The notes: a model not told the origin generated them from the sequence alone. A stretch of 64,000 bases of DNA from Chryseobacterium kimseyorum (GCF_025971945.1 NZ_JAPDHW010000003.1:292077-356076); one strand, 5' to 3'. Numbered from the stretch's first letter, positions 43,934 to 53,056 are shown. Made by a program: numbers and translations.

Positions 43934-44431
43934 TTATTTACTGATACCTATTGATTTTAAAGATAACGGACTTAAATAAATCTTATCATATTTGGTAAGA
44001 GATTCTACATCATCAGGAAGTGTACTTGAATTGTCTTTTTTGAAAGACAGCTCAATAGAATCATCGTAAGATGCTACAATTCTTACCACAGAATAGCCGT
44101 TGTATGCAACCTTAAAACCTTCAAAAAGGATTTTTTTTCGCGCCTTTTCGTACGCTTTGTATTGAATTATTTTTCCGGCTTCAGAAATATTGAGATCTTT
44201 CTTTATTTTTGAGTTTGCATGTTTCCAGAATTCATAGTCTTCAGGTTCTTTAAGAAGTTCACCTTCAGAATCCATCGGAATAAACATCCACAATGATAAA
44301 GGCTGCTTGAGAAAGTTAGCATAATTTTTCATCAGCTGTAAAGTCTGCAGATCTGCATATCCCTCGTGGGAATAATAATCGATAACAAAGCTGGTCATCG
44401 GTATCAGTTTTGGGAAATCGTAGTTCTGCAT
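43934..44431 (-). CDS. Hypothetical protein
   Basis: A 165-residue soluble protein, charged and mixed alpha/beta (W-M-F-I-P-M-D-S-E-G-E-L near residue 48, V-A-Y-N-G-Y-S-V-V-R-I near 108). No signal or motif I recognise. Its stop faces that of 43472-43906, 27 nt away. The gap to 44669 shows no gene. Confidence 0.65.
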   Translation of the reverse strand: MQNYDFPKLIPMTSFVIDYYSHEGYADLQTLQLMKNYANFLKQPLSLWMFIPMDSEGELLKEPEDYEFWKHANSKIKKDLNISEAGKIIQYKAYEKARKKILFEGFKVAYNGYSVVRIVASYDDSIELSFKKDNSSTLPDDVESLTKYDKIYLSPLSLKSIGISK

Positions 44432-44668
44432 AGTGATATCGCTATATCTTGTGATGAAAATTATTTTCGCAAATATACATTTTTAGAGTCATGAAAAGTT
44501 TTCAAATTTGCAGAAAATTTTTGCTTTATATTTGGTATACGCGATTACAGAGAGAATACAATTCTTTCTGTAGCTACTGTTTTGAAAATCAGCATAATTG
44601 ACAGAGTAATTACAAAAGTTGATGCTGAGTATGATCTTTTAAATCCTGTTTTAACTTCAAGTTTTTTC

Positions 44669-46816
44669 CTAATTAAGCAATGCTTTATCCTGAAAAGGCA
44701 GAGAAAACCAAAAGCTGCTTCCTTCACCTACGGTACTTTCAACACCTATTTCGCCTTCGTGTCTTTTAATAATTTCAGATGAGATATAAAGGCCAAGTCC
44801 TAATCCGGAATATTTTTTCCCGTTGTGATTGGCGCGGTAATATCTGTCAAACAAAAAAGGCTGTATTTCTGGATCGATGCCTTCACCAAAATCTCTGACG
44901 GTGACTTTTATCCTGTCATCCAGTTTCTCTACGATCAGATGAATTTCTTCTGAAGTGGGTGCATACTTTACAGCATTGTTGACAAAATTGACCACCACCT
45001 GATCAATACGCTGGATATCTGCAAATACTGCCGCTTCCAAATCTCCTTTCAGGATTAACTGATGTTTGCCGGCAATTCTGATATCGTTACAACACGTATC
45101 AAGCATCTCTGAAACGGTAAATGTTTCTTTAGTTAGTTCTAACTGGCCTCCGCTCAGTCGGTTTAAATTTAATAATTCGTCAACAAGTGCGCTCAGTTTC
45201 TCAAGACTTTTTGCTGATTGATCAATAAGTTTGGGAATCATCTCATGCGTGGGCCTGTCTTTCAGTCGCGTTAAAAGCTGTATACTTGCTTTAAGGCTTG
45301 TAATAGGGGTTTTAAGCTCATGACTTGCAATACTTAGAAAATCATCTTTCTGGGTTTCGTAGTTTTTTCTTTTAGTAATATCAACGGTTACGCCGATCAT
45401 ATGGGTGGCAATACCTTCAGCATTAAAGCTTGGAAGACCTGATGCGTTGATCCAGTGTAAAGATTCATCCGGCCACTTTACCAAATATTCTGCATGAAAG
45501 GCCGAATGATTCTCTACAGACTGATTTATTTTTTCCTTAATTGAATCTCGGTATTCAGGAACAACAATCTGCATGAGTTTATCAAAAGTAAATTTAAAAT
45601 CATTGGGCAATCCGTAATTTGCTTTACACTGTGCAGAAGAATTGATCTCCCCAGTAGTAAGGTCTAAATTATATGATCCCAGCTGACCAGCATGCAAGGC
45701 AATTTCCATCTGCTGGTTGAAATTCTCTAATTCGTTTTTCTTAAAGATTCTGTCTGTAACCTCATTGGCAATAACAATGATGGCAACAGTACGGCCTTCT
45801 TCACTTTTTAAAGGTTCATATATAAAATCAAAATAACAGTCTTTTAAAATACCGTCAGTTTCTATTTTTACATTCGCCGTATCTCCCAGATAAGTTTCTC
45901 CAGTTTCGAAGACATTTTCTAAAATAGGAATGTAGGGCTGACCTATCAATTCAGGTAAAGCTTCGGCTAAAGGTTTCCCGATTACTTTTTTTTCCTTACC
46001 CCAAACTTTAAGAATCATATCATTGGCGACTTCGATATTCAGGTCTTTTCCTGTCAAAATACCAAATGCTATCGGTGCTTTACTGATAAATGATTTTAAA
46101 CGGAGTTCGCTGTTCTGAAGATTTTTATTGAGGGTCACGGTAAGGTCGTAAGATCTGCTTACATTTTCGTTGGCCGCATTCAGTTCTTCATTGGTTGCTT
46201 CCATCTCTTCGTTGATGGTTGCAAGTTCTTCTATGGCAGATTTCAGGTCAAGTTCAATATGAGATAACTGAAGATTTGCTTTTTTAAGTTCATCTATGGT
46301 ATCAATTGAAGAACGTCTGAGTTCTATCTGCTCCATTGCAGTGGCTGCAAGACCTTCTAGTATCTTTCTGTCTGACTGACTGAAATCTCTGGTTTTTTGG
46401 TCGATGATGCAAAGTGTTCCGATCAGAAATCCATCGTGCGTTATCAGTGGTGCACCTGCGTAAAATCTTAAACCGAAATCACCAATCACATTCGGATTAG
46501 CCATCAGGCAAGGCTCTTTCAGTGCATCTTCAAATACGGTAACTTCATGGTCAAGTACTGCCAAGGCGCACAGACTTTTACCTCGGTTTGCCTCTTTTGC
46601 TTTACCCATACCAATATTGGCTTTAAAGAAAACAGATTCTGCATCTACGAGAGAAAGAAGAGAAATGGGAACATTGAATATCTGTGTTGCGAGTCTGGCG
46701 ATCCCATCAAAACTGTCTTCTGAAGGAGTGTCAGTGATTCTGTAGCGCTGTAAAGCTTCGAGACGCGCAGTCTCATTTTCAGGCAGAATATTTATGCCAA
46801 ATGTATTTTCAATCAT
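44669..46816 (-). CDS. GAF-PAS sensor histidine kinase
   Basis: A 715-residue soluble kinase: GAF domain (about 15-165, including F-Y-A-G-A-P-L), a coiled coil with repeated E-E-L/M (about 180-225: I-N-E-E-M-E-A-T-N-E-E-L-N-A-A-N-E-N), PAS domains (about 235-355 and 365-480), HisKA with S-H-E-L-K-T-P (His499), and HATPase (V-V-N-F-V-N-N-A-V-K, D-F-G-E-G, G-L-G-L-G-L-Y-I). It is close to the kinase at 8435-10435 from the first PAS on, differing by the extra GAF. It is divergent from the LOV kinase. Confidence 0.92.
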   Translation of the reverse strand: MIENTFGINILPENETARLEALQRYRITDTPSEDSFDGIARLATQIFNVPISLLSLVDAESVFFKANIGMGKAKEANRGKSLCALAVLDHEVTVFEDALKEPCLMANPNVIGDFGLRFYAGAPLITHDGFLIGTLCIIDQKTRDFSQSDRKILEGLAATAMEQIELRRSSIDTIDELKKANLQLSHIELDLKSAIEELATINEEMEATNEELNAANENVSRSYDLTVTLNKNLQNSELRLKSFISKAPIAFGILTGKDLNIEVANDMILKVWGKEKKVIGKPLAEALPELIGQPYIPILENVFETGETYLGDTANVKIETDGILKDCYFDFIYEPLKSEEGRTVAIIVIANEVTDRIFKKNELENFNQQMEIALHAGQLGSYNLDLTTGEINSSAQCKANYGLPNDFKFTFDKLMQIVVPEYRDSIKEKINQSVENHSAFHAEYLVKWPDESLHWINASGLPSFNAEGIATHMIGVTVDITKRKNYETQKDDFLSIASHELKTPITSLKASIQLLTRLKDRPTHEMIPKLIDQSAKSLEKLSALVDELLNLNRLSGGQLELTKETFTVSEMLDTCCNDIRIAGKHQLILKGDLEAAVFADIQRIDQVVVNFVNNAVKYAPTSEEIHLIVEKLDDRIKVTVRDFGEGIDPEIQPFLFDRYYRANHNGKKYSGLGLGLYISSEIIKRHEGEIGVESTVGEGSSFWFSLPFQDKALLN

Positions 46817-47130
46817 ACTGACCGTATTAAACAGTTTTTGTAAAGGTAGACGATTAGTTACTACAAAACAAGATTCTTGTCAGGAAGCATAAATTTTTAT
46901 TTTAATGGTCTAAGTATTTGAATGATTAGTTTTTAGTTTAACTGTCGCCCGTCTAAAAAATTTAAATTTTCTCATCAAGAATAGTTCAAAAAATAATATT
47001 TAAAAAATTATGATTTTGTTCATATTCTGGGCATAATATTTGGTTTACACCAATATCTGTATTGTAAAATAGTAGATTGTTTTTATTTTCTACTATTTTT
47101 GCAAACTTATGTTAATAAAACCAATGAGAT

Positions 47131-48675
47131 TTGGAAACATCAAATGACGCCTATCACAGGTCTGACAGCAAATTGGAGAATAATTTAGACATTTATCTCA
47201 AAGCACTTAACTCAGCGAATTCAGGAATTATAATCACTGACAATACTCAGCCGGATAACCCTATCATTTATTGTAATAAAGCATTTGAAACAATTACTGG
47301 ATATGAACATAATGAAATCATAGGTCACAACTGCCGTTTTTTACAGTCACAGGACAGATCGCAGCCAGAGAGATCAATTCTTAAAGCGTGTATCGAAGAA
47401 GGTAAAGAATGCAGAGTTGAAATCAGAAACTACAGAAAAAACGGAACTCTTTTTTGGAATGAACTCTATGTTTCTCCCGTACAGAATGATAAAGGAGAAG
47501 TTACTCATTTCATAGGCGTTCAAAATGATATTACTGACCGAAAAAGGGCAGAAAATGATCTCAGAGAAGAAAAACTTTCTGTAGAGAAAAAAATTCAGAC
47601 CCGCACGCAGGAGCTTATCGATAATCAGGCATTTCTTTCAAGTATTATTCATACAGTGAGAGAAAGTTTATTGGTGCTGGATGCAAATTACGTTGTAATA
47701 AGTGCCAATACTCATTTTTTAAATACATTTAAAGTTTCACAGGAAGATACAGTGGGGACTTTGCTGTTCGAACTGGGAAATCATCAGTGGGACATAGAGG
47801 CACTGAAAGAACTTCTTATAAAAATATTACCAACCAATAATCCTGTAATCGATTTTGAAGTTGAGCATGATTTTCCCCACATAGGAAAAAAGGTGATGCT
47901 TCTCAACGCTTACCGTGTAGAGTTTGAAGGTCAGTATAAAGACAGAATCTTGATTGCCATCGAAGATATTACTGATAAAACTGAGATTGACAGACGTAAA
48001 GATGATTTTTTATCCATCGCAAGTCATGAGCTGAAAACTCCTTTAACAACTATTAAAGGTTTGGTTCAGCTTCTTCAAAGGATGCCTCCTGAATCGGCAT
48101 CAGAGAAATACCTGACTACTTTGGATAAGGTCGGGACTTACGTTGACAGACTCAATAATTTAATTACAGAACTTCTGGATACTTCAAAAATCAGATCCGG
48201 AAATATAGAAGTGCACAACGAGCCTTTTGCTATAGATAAAACCATACGGGATACCGTAGAAAGCCTGTCTTTGGCTACTCCTAATTATAATATCGTGTTA
48301 TCTGGAGCTACCGAGGCGGTTATTTTGGGAGATGAATTGCAAATTTCACAAGTGATCAACAATTTGATTTCAAACGCAATTAAATATTCTCCCGGTGCAG
48401 AAAAAGTAGATGTGCATGTAAGCCGGGTAGGAGATTTTGTGAAAGTTTCCGTAATTGATTACGGAATGGGCATAAGCCCACAGGATAAAAAGAAGATTTT
48501 CGAAAGATTCTTCAGAGCCAGAGATATTCAGAAAAAATTCCCTGGATTAGGGATTGGTTTATACATCTCACACGAGATTGTAGCCAATCACAAAGGAACA
48601 CTTTGGGTAGAGAGTGAAATAGGTAAAGGATCAACCTTTAGTTTCACATTACCAATAATGAAAGTTGATAAATAA
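47131..48675 (+). CDS. LOV-domain (blue-light) sensor histidine kinase
   Basis: A 514-residue soluble kinase. Residues 20-135 are a LOV domain: G-H-N-C-R-F-L-Q with the photoactive Cys68, N-Y-R-K-N-G-T-L-F-W-N (flavin-binding Asn pair), and F-I-G-V-Q with the Gln that rearranges on flavin adduct formation. A Q-T-R-T-Q-E-L coiled linker, a second PAS (about 160-285), HisKA (S-H-E-L-K-T-P, His299) and HATPase (N-N-L-I-S-N-A-I-K, D-Y-G-M-G, G-L-G-I-G-L-Y-I) follow. No ATG fits; the TTG at 47131 is the best start, after a TATTTTTG box at 47094-47101. The response regulator overlaps its stop. Confidence 0.92.
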   Translation: METSNDAYHRSDSKLENNLDIYLKALNSANSGIIITDNTQPDNPIIYCNKAFETITGYEHNEIIGHNCRFLQSQDRSQPERSILKACIEEGKECRVEIRNYRKNGTLFWNELYVSPVQNDKGEVTHFIGVQNDITDRKRAENDLREEKLSVEKKIQTRTQELIDNQAFLSSIIHTVRESLLVLDANYVVISANTHFLNTFKVSQEDTVGTLLFELGNHQWDIEALKELLIKILPTNNPVIDFEVEHDFPHIGKKVMLLNAYRVEFEGQYKDRILIAIEDITDKTEIDRRKDDFLSIASHELKTPLTTIKGLVQLLQRMPPESASEKYLTTLDKVGTYVDRLNNLITELLDTSKIRSGNIEVHNEPFAIDKTIRDTVESLSLATPNYNIVLSGATEAVILGDELQISQVINNLISNAIKYSPGAEKVDVHVSRVGDFVKVSVIDYGMGISPQDKKKIFERFFRARDIQKKFPGLGIGLYISHEIVANHKGTLWVESEIGKGSTFSFTLPIMKVDK

Positions 48676-49082
48676 TGAAAAATCAAAATAAAAAAATAAT
48701 GGTCTGTGATGACGACCAGGGCATTCTTGATGTATTACAAATGTTGTTGGAGTCGGAAGGCTTCGATGTAGTTACCGAAATAAACAGCACCAATCTTATA
48801 AGGGAGATGAATAACAATTCTCCGGATCTTTTGTTGCTTGACCTTTGGATGCCTGTACTATCTGGCGATCAGGTTTTAAAAACACTCAGAACGTCACCAG
48901 AGTACGAGAATCTTCCGGTGATTGTACTTTCAGCGAGTGTTGATGGCAGCAGCATAGCGAATGGAGCAGGAGCAACCGATTTCGTTCCTAAGCCTTTTGA
49001 TATGGATGATCTTATTATAAAAATAAAAGGTTTGCTTTCAAACACCGGAAATGTAGACCGGGTTTTTGAGCCAATTATTTAA
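48675..49082 (+). CDS. Single-domain response regulator
   Basis: A 135-residue receiver domain: acid pair C-D-D-D near residue 12, phospho-acceptor Asp56 in L-L-L-D-L-W-M-P, and Lys in F-V-P-K-P-F. There is no output domain. Its ATG overlaps the TAA of the LOV kinase (TAATG), so translation is coupled and it is the likely partner. The signal must pass to another protein, for example through protein contact. Confidence 0.93.
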   Translation: MKNQNKKIMVCDDDQGILDVLQMLLESEGFDVVTEINSTNLIREMNNNSPDLLLLDLWMPVLSGDQVLKTLRTSPEYENLPVIVLSASVDGSSIANGAGATDFVPKPFDMDDLIIKIKGLLSNTGNVDRVFEPII

Positions 49083-49216
49083 TTGAAATAGTTGATTGCC
49101 AATGAAAAATATTTACTGAGTAAAATTTTTTAATATAAACAGAATTCAGTCATCTCAATTGGGATGCTTTTTTCTTGTGCAATCATTTTCAAATTAAATA
49201 ATTAGCTCTTAATGAT

Positions 49217-50923
49217 TTATCCGACCATAGAATTTACGATGATTTCACCGGCAGTATCGCAAAAATCCAGTCCTGAATAATCAGGATTTAGTCCGCCGAT
49301 ATAAGCCACTGACATGATGTATAGATTTTTCCTCACATTTCCGTAAGAATCCAGTGCCTGAAAATAATCATTGATACTGAGTCCTTTTACCTGCAGGTAG
49401 AAATTATTGTTTGCTCCGCTTTTCACCATTTTATTTCCGTTTTCCAACTGTTTTTCAGCCTCATTTTCATCTTTAAAACTAAGATAACCGGTGCTCACTG
49501 TACCTTGATTTTTCAATCCATCAAAGGGCAGATCGTTAAAATTCATAGCCCTCTGCCCGGTTGCATCAACATACATTTGATAGGGAATTTCATGTGAATT
49601 ACCTGTATCATCTTTAAATTCATACACCGCGCCCTCAGAATCCTGTGGCTTTACCTTACTTTCCGGATCTACATTATTTAAACGGATGATACCTGCATCA
49701 TACAATGCAATCACTTCTCTGTAAGAAGACTGCGGAAGAGCAGCAATGATAATTGATATCAGTGGCATCAGCACTTTGTTGAGTCGGATCATATCTTCCG
49801 CTGAAAAATGTTTTGCCGGATAATTCATTGTGTAACTGAATGCGGTAAGAGCTTCCTTCCAGGAAATCGACTGATGTCTCTTAATTGATTTCTCTGCCTC
49901 TGCATACTCTGCTTTGAAAAGTTCGAAACTGTCTAATTCTTTTCGCAGTTTCATCATTTTCTCCACAAATTCTTCGATGCTTAAATTTTTAATTTCATTA
50001 TAAAACTCAGGATCTTTTTTCTGCAGCGGCATTTTGAAATTTTTGTTAAAAACATAATCGAGATCTACAAATCCGCCGTGTTTCCTTTTGTATTCAAAAA
50101 TTTCGTTTAATGACATTTTCCAGTCAGAAGAATAGGCTTCATCTTCAGAATGAAACCGCAAAGCTGGTAAGAAACCACTTAAAGAATACAGATCGATTCT
50201 GAAATTTTCAGATTCTGGCTTTAAAATATATTCTACACGGTTTTTATCTTTAATAAAGTTTCCGTTTTGTCTAGAAAGAGTTCTTATTACATCTACAGCC
50301 GTTAGTGAAGCGCCTTTCACAGCTACAGGATAATTGGTTGTAAAGTTAAATTTCGATGGCGGATAAGGAGAATCATACCATCCTTTCTGCGTATCTTCAT
50401 AAGATCTGGGCCACTGATGTCCCGTAGAGAGAATCACAACATCTGCATGATATTTTTCATTTCCTGCAATGATTGAATAGGTTTCAATGTCATTAAAATG
50501 AACTATATCTTTAACTTCTGTGTTAGTATAGGTTTCAACCTTAATTCCGGAACTTTTCGCAAGCTTTATATATGCTAAAAACTGATTTTCAAGATAATTT
50601 CCCAGCAAGAGCCTCGGAATTACCTGATCGCGATTAATTGCTCCATCTGTCAGATATTCATCAAAACCATCTGCAGAATGTTTCTGAATAAAAAGTTCTA
50701 TATCGTCTGACAGTTTCGGAATCTCATTGGCTGAAACATTGGCAACATGCTCATAGCCCGAGCCTGCTTTACCATAGGGCATACCCACACCGAGGCGCTC
50801 ATTTTTTTCAAAAATATAAATTGTTTCGGGTTTTATTTTTTTAAGAATGATATGTTTAAGAAAAAATAAAGCTGCTGGGCCTCCTCCTATGAGCGCAATG
50901 ACCTTCGAGTTGATTTGTGACAT
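49217..50923 (-). CDS. FAD/NAD(P)-binding oxidoreductase-like protein
   Basis: A 568-residue protein with the N-terminal dinucleotide fold A-L-I-G-G-G-P-A-A-L and the E-K-N-E-R-L-G-V-G-M-P-Y pattern of the NAD_binding_9 family. A second conserved segment is D-V-V-I-L-S-T-G-H-Q-W near 165. Members are flavin-dependent oxidoreductases of unknown substrate. It is single, with a 396-nt promoter region shared with hcp. Confidence 0.8.
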   Translation of the reverse strand: MSQINSKVIALIGGGPAALFFLKHIILKKIKPETIYIFEKNERLGVGMPYGKAGSGYEHVANVSANEIPKLSDDIELFIQKHSADGFDEYLTDGAINRDQVIPRLLLGNYLENQFLAYIKLAKSSGIKVETYTNTEVKDIVHFNDIETYSIIAGNEKYHADVVILSTGHQWPRSYEDTQKGWYDSPYPPSKFNFTTNYPVAVKGASLTAVDVIRTLSRQNGNFIKDKNRVEYILKPESENFRIDLYSLSGFLPALRFHSEDEAYSSDWKMSLNEIFEYKRKHGGFVDLDYVFNKNFKMPLQKKDPEFYNEIKNLSIEEFVEKMMKLRKELDSFELFKAEYAEAEKSIKRHQSISWKEALTAFSYTMNYPAKHFSAEDMIRLNKVLMPLISIIIAALPQSSYREVIALYDAGIIRLNNVDPESKVKPQDSEGAVYEFKDDTGNSHEIPYQMYVDATGQRAMNFNDLPFDGLKNQGTVSTGYLSFKDENEAEKQLENGNKMVKSGANNNFYLQVKGLSINDYFQALDSYGNVRKNLYIMSVAYIGGLNPDYSGLDFCDTAGEIIVNSMVG

Positions 50924-51173
50924 GGCAATTAATATGATTAATAGTGGTCTATATTCAAAATATGTTCCTTAATCTATTTTACTTATCAATAAAATAATTA
51001 TCAGCATATGATTTCAGTCACTAGAGGAAAAATAAATTGCGACCGTCGAAACTTTTTTTATTAGAAGAAAGTTCTATTCAATTTAATCTGAATTTGCGAT
51101 TTGATTTGTAAATCAATGGTTTGTAATTTTAATTTTTGTTTTGAATAAAATAATTTCTACGTTTAGATAAAAG

Positions 51174-51210
51174 TCGTAGAACTACTACATAAAATCGTAG
51201 TTCTACTACA
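51174..51210 (+). promoter_or_regulatory. Two phased palindromic operator sites upstream of hcp
   Basis: TCGTAGAACTACTACA at 51174-51189 and TCGTAGTTCTACTACA at 51195-51210 are direct repeats with a 21-bp period (two helix turns); each contains the palindrome GTAG-NN-CTAC. They are centred about 90 and 70 bp before the predicted hcp start site. This is the layout of an activator acting on one face of the helix. The protein is unknown. Confidence 0.6.
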
Positions 51211-51258
51211 AAATTTAAAATAATGGGTTTTGTTTTCATCTCTTATAAAATGACTTCC

Positions 51259-51266
51259 TATCTTTG
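51259..51266 (+). promoter_or_regulatory. -7 box of the hcp promoter
   Basis: TATCTTTG fits the -7 motif. No TTG occurs at the right distance, consistent with activator-dependent transcription. The start would be about 51272, giving a leader of about 48 nt. Confidence 0.55.
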
Positions 51267-51319
51267 AAATATATAAATCAATTATTTACAAAATATTAAC
51301 TGTTTAAAATTTACAAATC

Positions 51320-51724
51320 ATGGCAGCAAATTCAAGAGGAATCTTAAAATTCAACGGAAGCGAAGGACAGAAATTATTAAAGCTTAATTACAGCGTATCA
51401 AGATCTACAGACGTTTCGGGTAGAGTAGCTTCAGATCCATCTAATGCATTGATCAAACTGACGATCGAGGCAACAGAAAAATCTGACATCCTTGAATCTT
51501 TACTGAACGGTAAATACAAACCTACGACTGGTGAAATCACGTTTAACAAATCTCATGAAGAAGGGACACTCATTACTTTGAACTGGGAGAACGGATACGT
51601 GATTCAGCATGAAGTGGATTTTGATGCTGTTGATGAAAATTCAATGTTAATCAGTTTTATAGTAAGTGCAGAAAAGATCAATTATGGAAATTCTGCGTAC
51701 GAAGGTATCTGGCCAGGTGCATAA
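51320..51724 (+). CDS. tssD: Type VI secretion tube protein TssD/Hcp (Bacteroidota type)
   Basis: A 134-residue beta-rich protein with the Bacteroidota T6SSiii TssD pattern: I-L-K-F-N-G near the N-terminus, the L-N-Y-S-V-S-R-S-T-D-V-S-G-R-V-A-S strand, L-N-G-K-Y-K-P-T-T-G-E-I-T-F, and the late I-S-F-I-V-S-A-E-K-I ending in W-P-G-A. Hcp stacks into the inner tube and may carry effectors. No other T6SS component is in the window, so it is an orphan or an extra tube/cargo gene. A terminator follows, and beyond it lies a degenerate region. Confidence 0.85.
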   Translation: MAANSRGILKFNGSEGQKLLKLNYSVSRSTDVSGRVASDPSNALIKLTIEATEKSDILESLLNGKYKPTTGEITFNKSHEEGTLITLNWENGYVIQHEVDFDAVDENSMLISFIVSAEKINYGNSAYEGIWPGA

Positions 51725-51759
51725 AAAATCAGATGTAGTTTTGGTTAACTCACTTTTTT

Positions 51760-51799
51760 ACAGAATAGTCACTTGAAGACAGGCTGGCTATTCTGTTTC
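51760..51799 (+). terminator. Terminator after hcp
   Basis: ACAGAATAG pairs with CTATTCTGT over a 19-nt loop, followed by T-rich sequence. The DNA from here to 51960 shows nothing. Confidence 0.6.
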
Positions 51800-51962
51800 T
51801 ATTATGAGTTGTAAGAAGAGTTTAGCAAAATTTATATCAAATCTTAACATATTTTAAATAAAAAAGATGCAGAATAATTCTACATCAAAATATAATTATT
51901 TAAGCGTCAAAGGATTCGAAATAATTAAAAAAACTCAGGTATTAAATAAAGTTAAAAGCCGA

Positions 51963-52160
51963 TTAATGCAGGATTTTGGCATAATATTTCGATACAATAA
52001 AGTACTCATGTTTAATTGAGTTTTCATGGTTATTAGTTTTTATCCCCGAAGGAGTTTGGGGATTTTTTGTGCTTAATTCTAACCAGTCTGAATCTTCGCA
52101 AGTTTGCTCAATATAATCCTTTGGAGTATTTCTACTATGATCCAGTTTATGTAATTTCAT
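51963..52160 (-). CDS. Possible small protein downstream of hcp
   Basis: From ATG 52160 the frame gives 65 hydrophilic residues (start M-K-L-H-K-L-D-H-S-R-N-T-P, then C-E-D-S-D-W-L-E-L) with a protein-like composition. The open frame extends further upstream to 52418, but that part overlaps plus-strand coding remains. A T-tailed hairpin for the plus strand (52042-52068) lies inside it. No homologue is recognised. Confidence 0.4.
   Translation of the reverse strand: MKLHKLDHSRNTPKDYIEQTCEDSDWLELSTKNPQTPSGIKTNNHENSIKHEYFIVSKYYAKILH
52042..52068 (+). terminator. Terminator-like hairpin
   Basis: ATCCCC and GGGGAT around a 10-nt loop, then six T on the plus strand. It would end transcription that passes the first hcp terminator. 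It overlaps the small minus frame, where it encodes N-P-Q-T-P-S-G-I. Confidence 0.5.
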
Positions 52161-52201
52161 AGAAAAATTTTCATTATTGATATTGAGATTTTTGCAGATG
52201 A

Positions 52202-52410
52202 ACAATTTGGCTGATTTCAAGAAATGACGGACCATTTTACAGGTTAGATTTTGAACTAGATGAAGAACTTGATAAAAAAAGCACGAAGAAACTCTGGAAG
52301 AAAATTTCAGATGTACGGGTCCTGATCCTGAAAGAATAAAAGCTGTGGGAAAAGTAAAGAAAGAAATTAAAATCTTAATTAATAAATTTAAGAATATATT
52401 ATCAACATAA
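52202..52410 (+). pseudogene. Frameshifted coding remnant
   Basis: One frame reads D-G-P-F-Y-R-L-D-F-E-L-D-E-E-L-D-K-K up to an A7 run (52274-52280). Adding one A leads on to E-E-T-L-E-E-N-F-R-C-T-G-P-D-P-E-R-I-K and ends ...K-N-I-L-S-T at TAA 52408. This is clearly protein-like, but upstream the frame is closed, so more than one lesion exists. It lies 11 nt before the gene at 52422. It may be the remains of an effector or immunity gene of the Hcp locus; that is a guess. Confidence 0.5.
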
Positions 52411-52421
52411 ATATCCATACA

Positions 52422-52694
52422 ATGAATTCAATAACCTTCGACCAAGCTTTTCAAACCTATATACTTAATCGGAAAGTCATCGCCTGGGGATTTCAACACG
52501 AGGTAAAAGTTCTTCTACCCAATGGCTATTATGCTTATCCTAGCGGTTATTTCACTGAGTACGAAAACGGTTACAAAATGATTGCCAGTGGGGCAACTCT
52601 ACATAAAACTCAAATTCAGGAAGTGATGATTCTTGATCCAGATGGAGTGCCGATAGCGAGAGATACTGAAGATACTATTCCCTGTGACTACTAA
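52422..52694 (+). CDS. Hypothetical protein near hcp
   Basis: A 90-residue soluble protein rich in aromatic residues (N-G-Y-Y-A-Y-P-S-G-Y-F-T-E-Y-E-N-G-Y), with a later M-I-L-D-P-D-G-V-P-I-A-R. No signal peptide. The frame is intact. Not recognised; it could be the C-terminal part of what was once a longer gene. Confidence 0.55.
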   Translation: MNSITFDQAFQTYILNRKVIAWGFQHEVKVLLPNGYYAYPSGYFTEYENGYKMIASGATLHKTQIQEVMILDPDGVPIARDTEDTIPCDY

Positions 52695-52717
52695 ATACGA
52701 GTATCATCATCAAAAAA

Positions 52718-53056
52718 CTAGTCAATTACAAAGGCCGTTAATTCTGACATTTTGCCTTCTGCGAATCTCCAGATATCACAGTATGAATATTCTTTCCAGT
52801 GTCCGTCCTGCATTTTCATGCTTATTTTTCCTACGGCAGTTACAAAATCTCCTTCTGCGATCATATTCTCAACCATAAATTTTGGAGGTTCAATATATGC
52901 GTTTTTCATGTAAGAACGCACTTGCTCTTTTCCATGCAATTCCTTATCGCCCACAAAAGTCCATTTTGTATGATCGGTACAGAAAGATAAGAATGTTTCA
53001 TAATCTCCCGCTGAAACTGCGGTATTAGCTTTTTCTATAATTTCTTTATTATCCAT
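52718..53056 (-). CDS. SnoaL-like (NTF2-fold) protein
   Basis: A 112-residue protein with the cone-shaped NTF2/SnoaL pattern: I-I-E-K-A-N-T-A-V-S-A-G-D-Y-E-T-F near the start, W-T-F-V-G-D-K, V-T-A-V-G-K-I, and the final C-D-I-W-R-F-A-E-G-K-M-S-E-L-T-A-F. The fold binds small hydrophobic ligands; the function is unassigned. Confidence 0.85.
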   Translation of the reverse strand: MDNKEIIEKANTAVSAGDYETFLSFCTDHTKWTFVGDKELHGKEQVRSYMKNAYIEPPKFMVENMIAEGDFVTAVGKISMKMQDGHWKEYSYCDIWRFAEGKMSELTAFVID

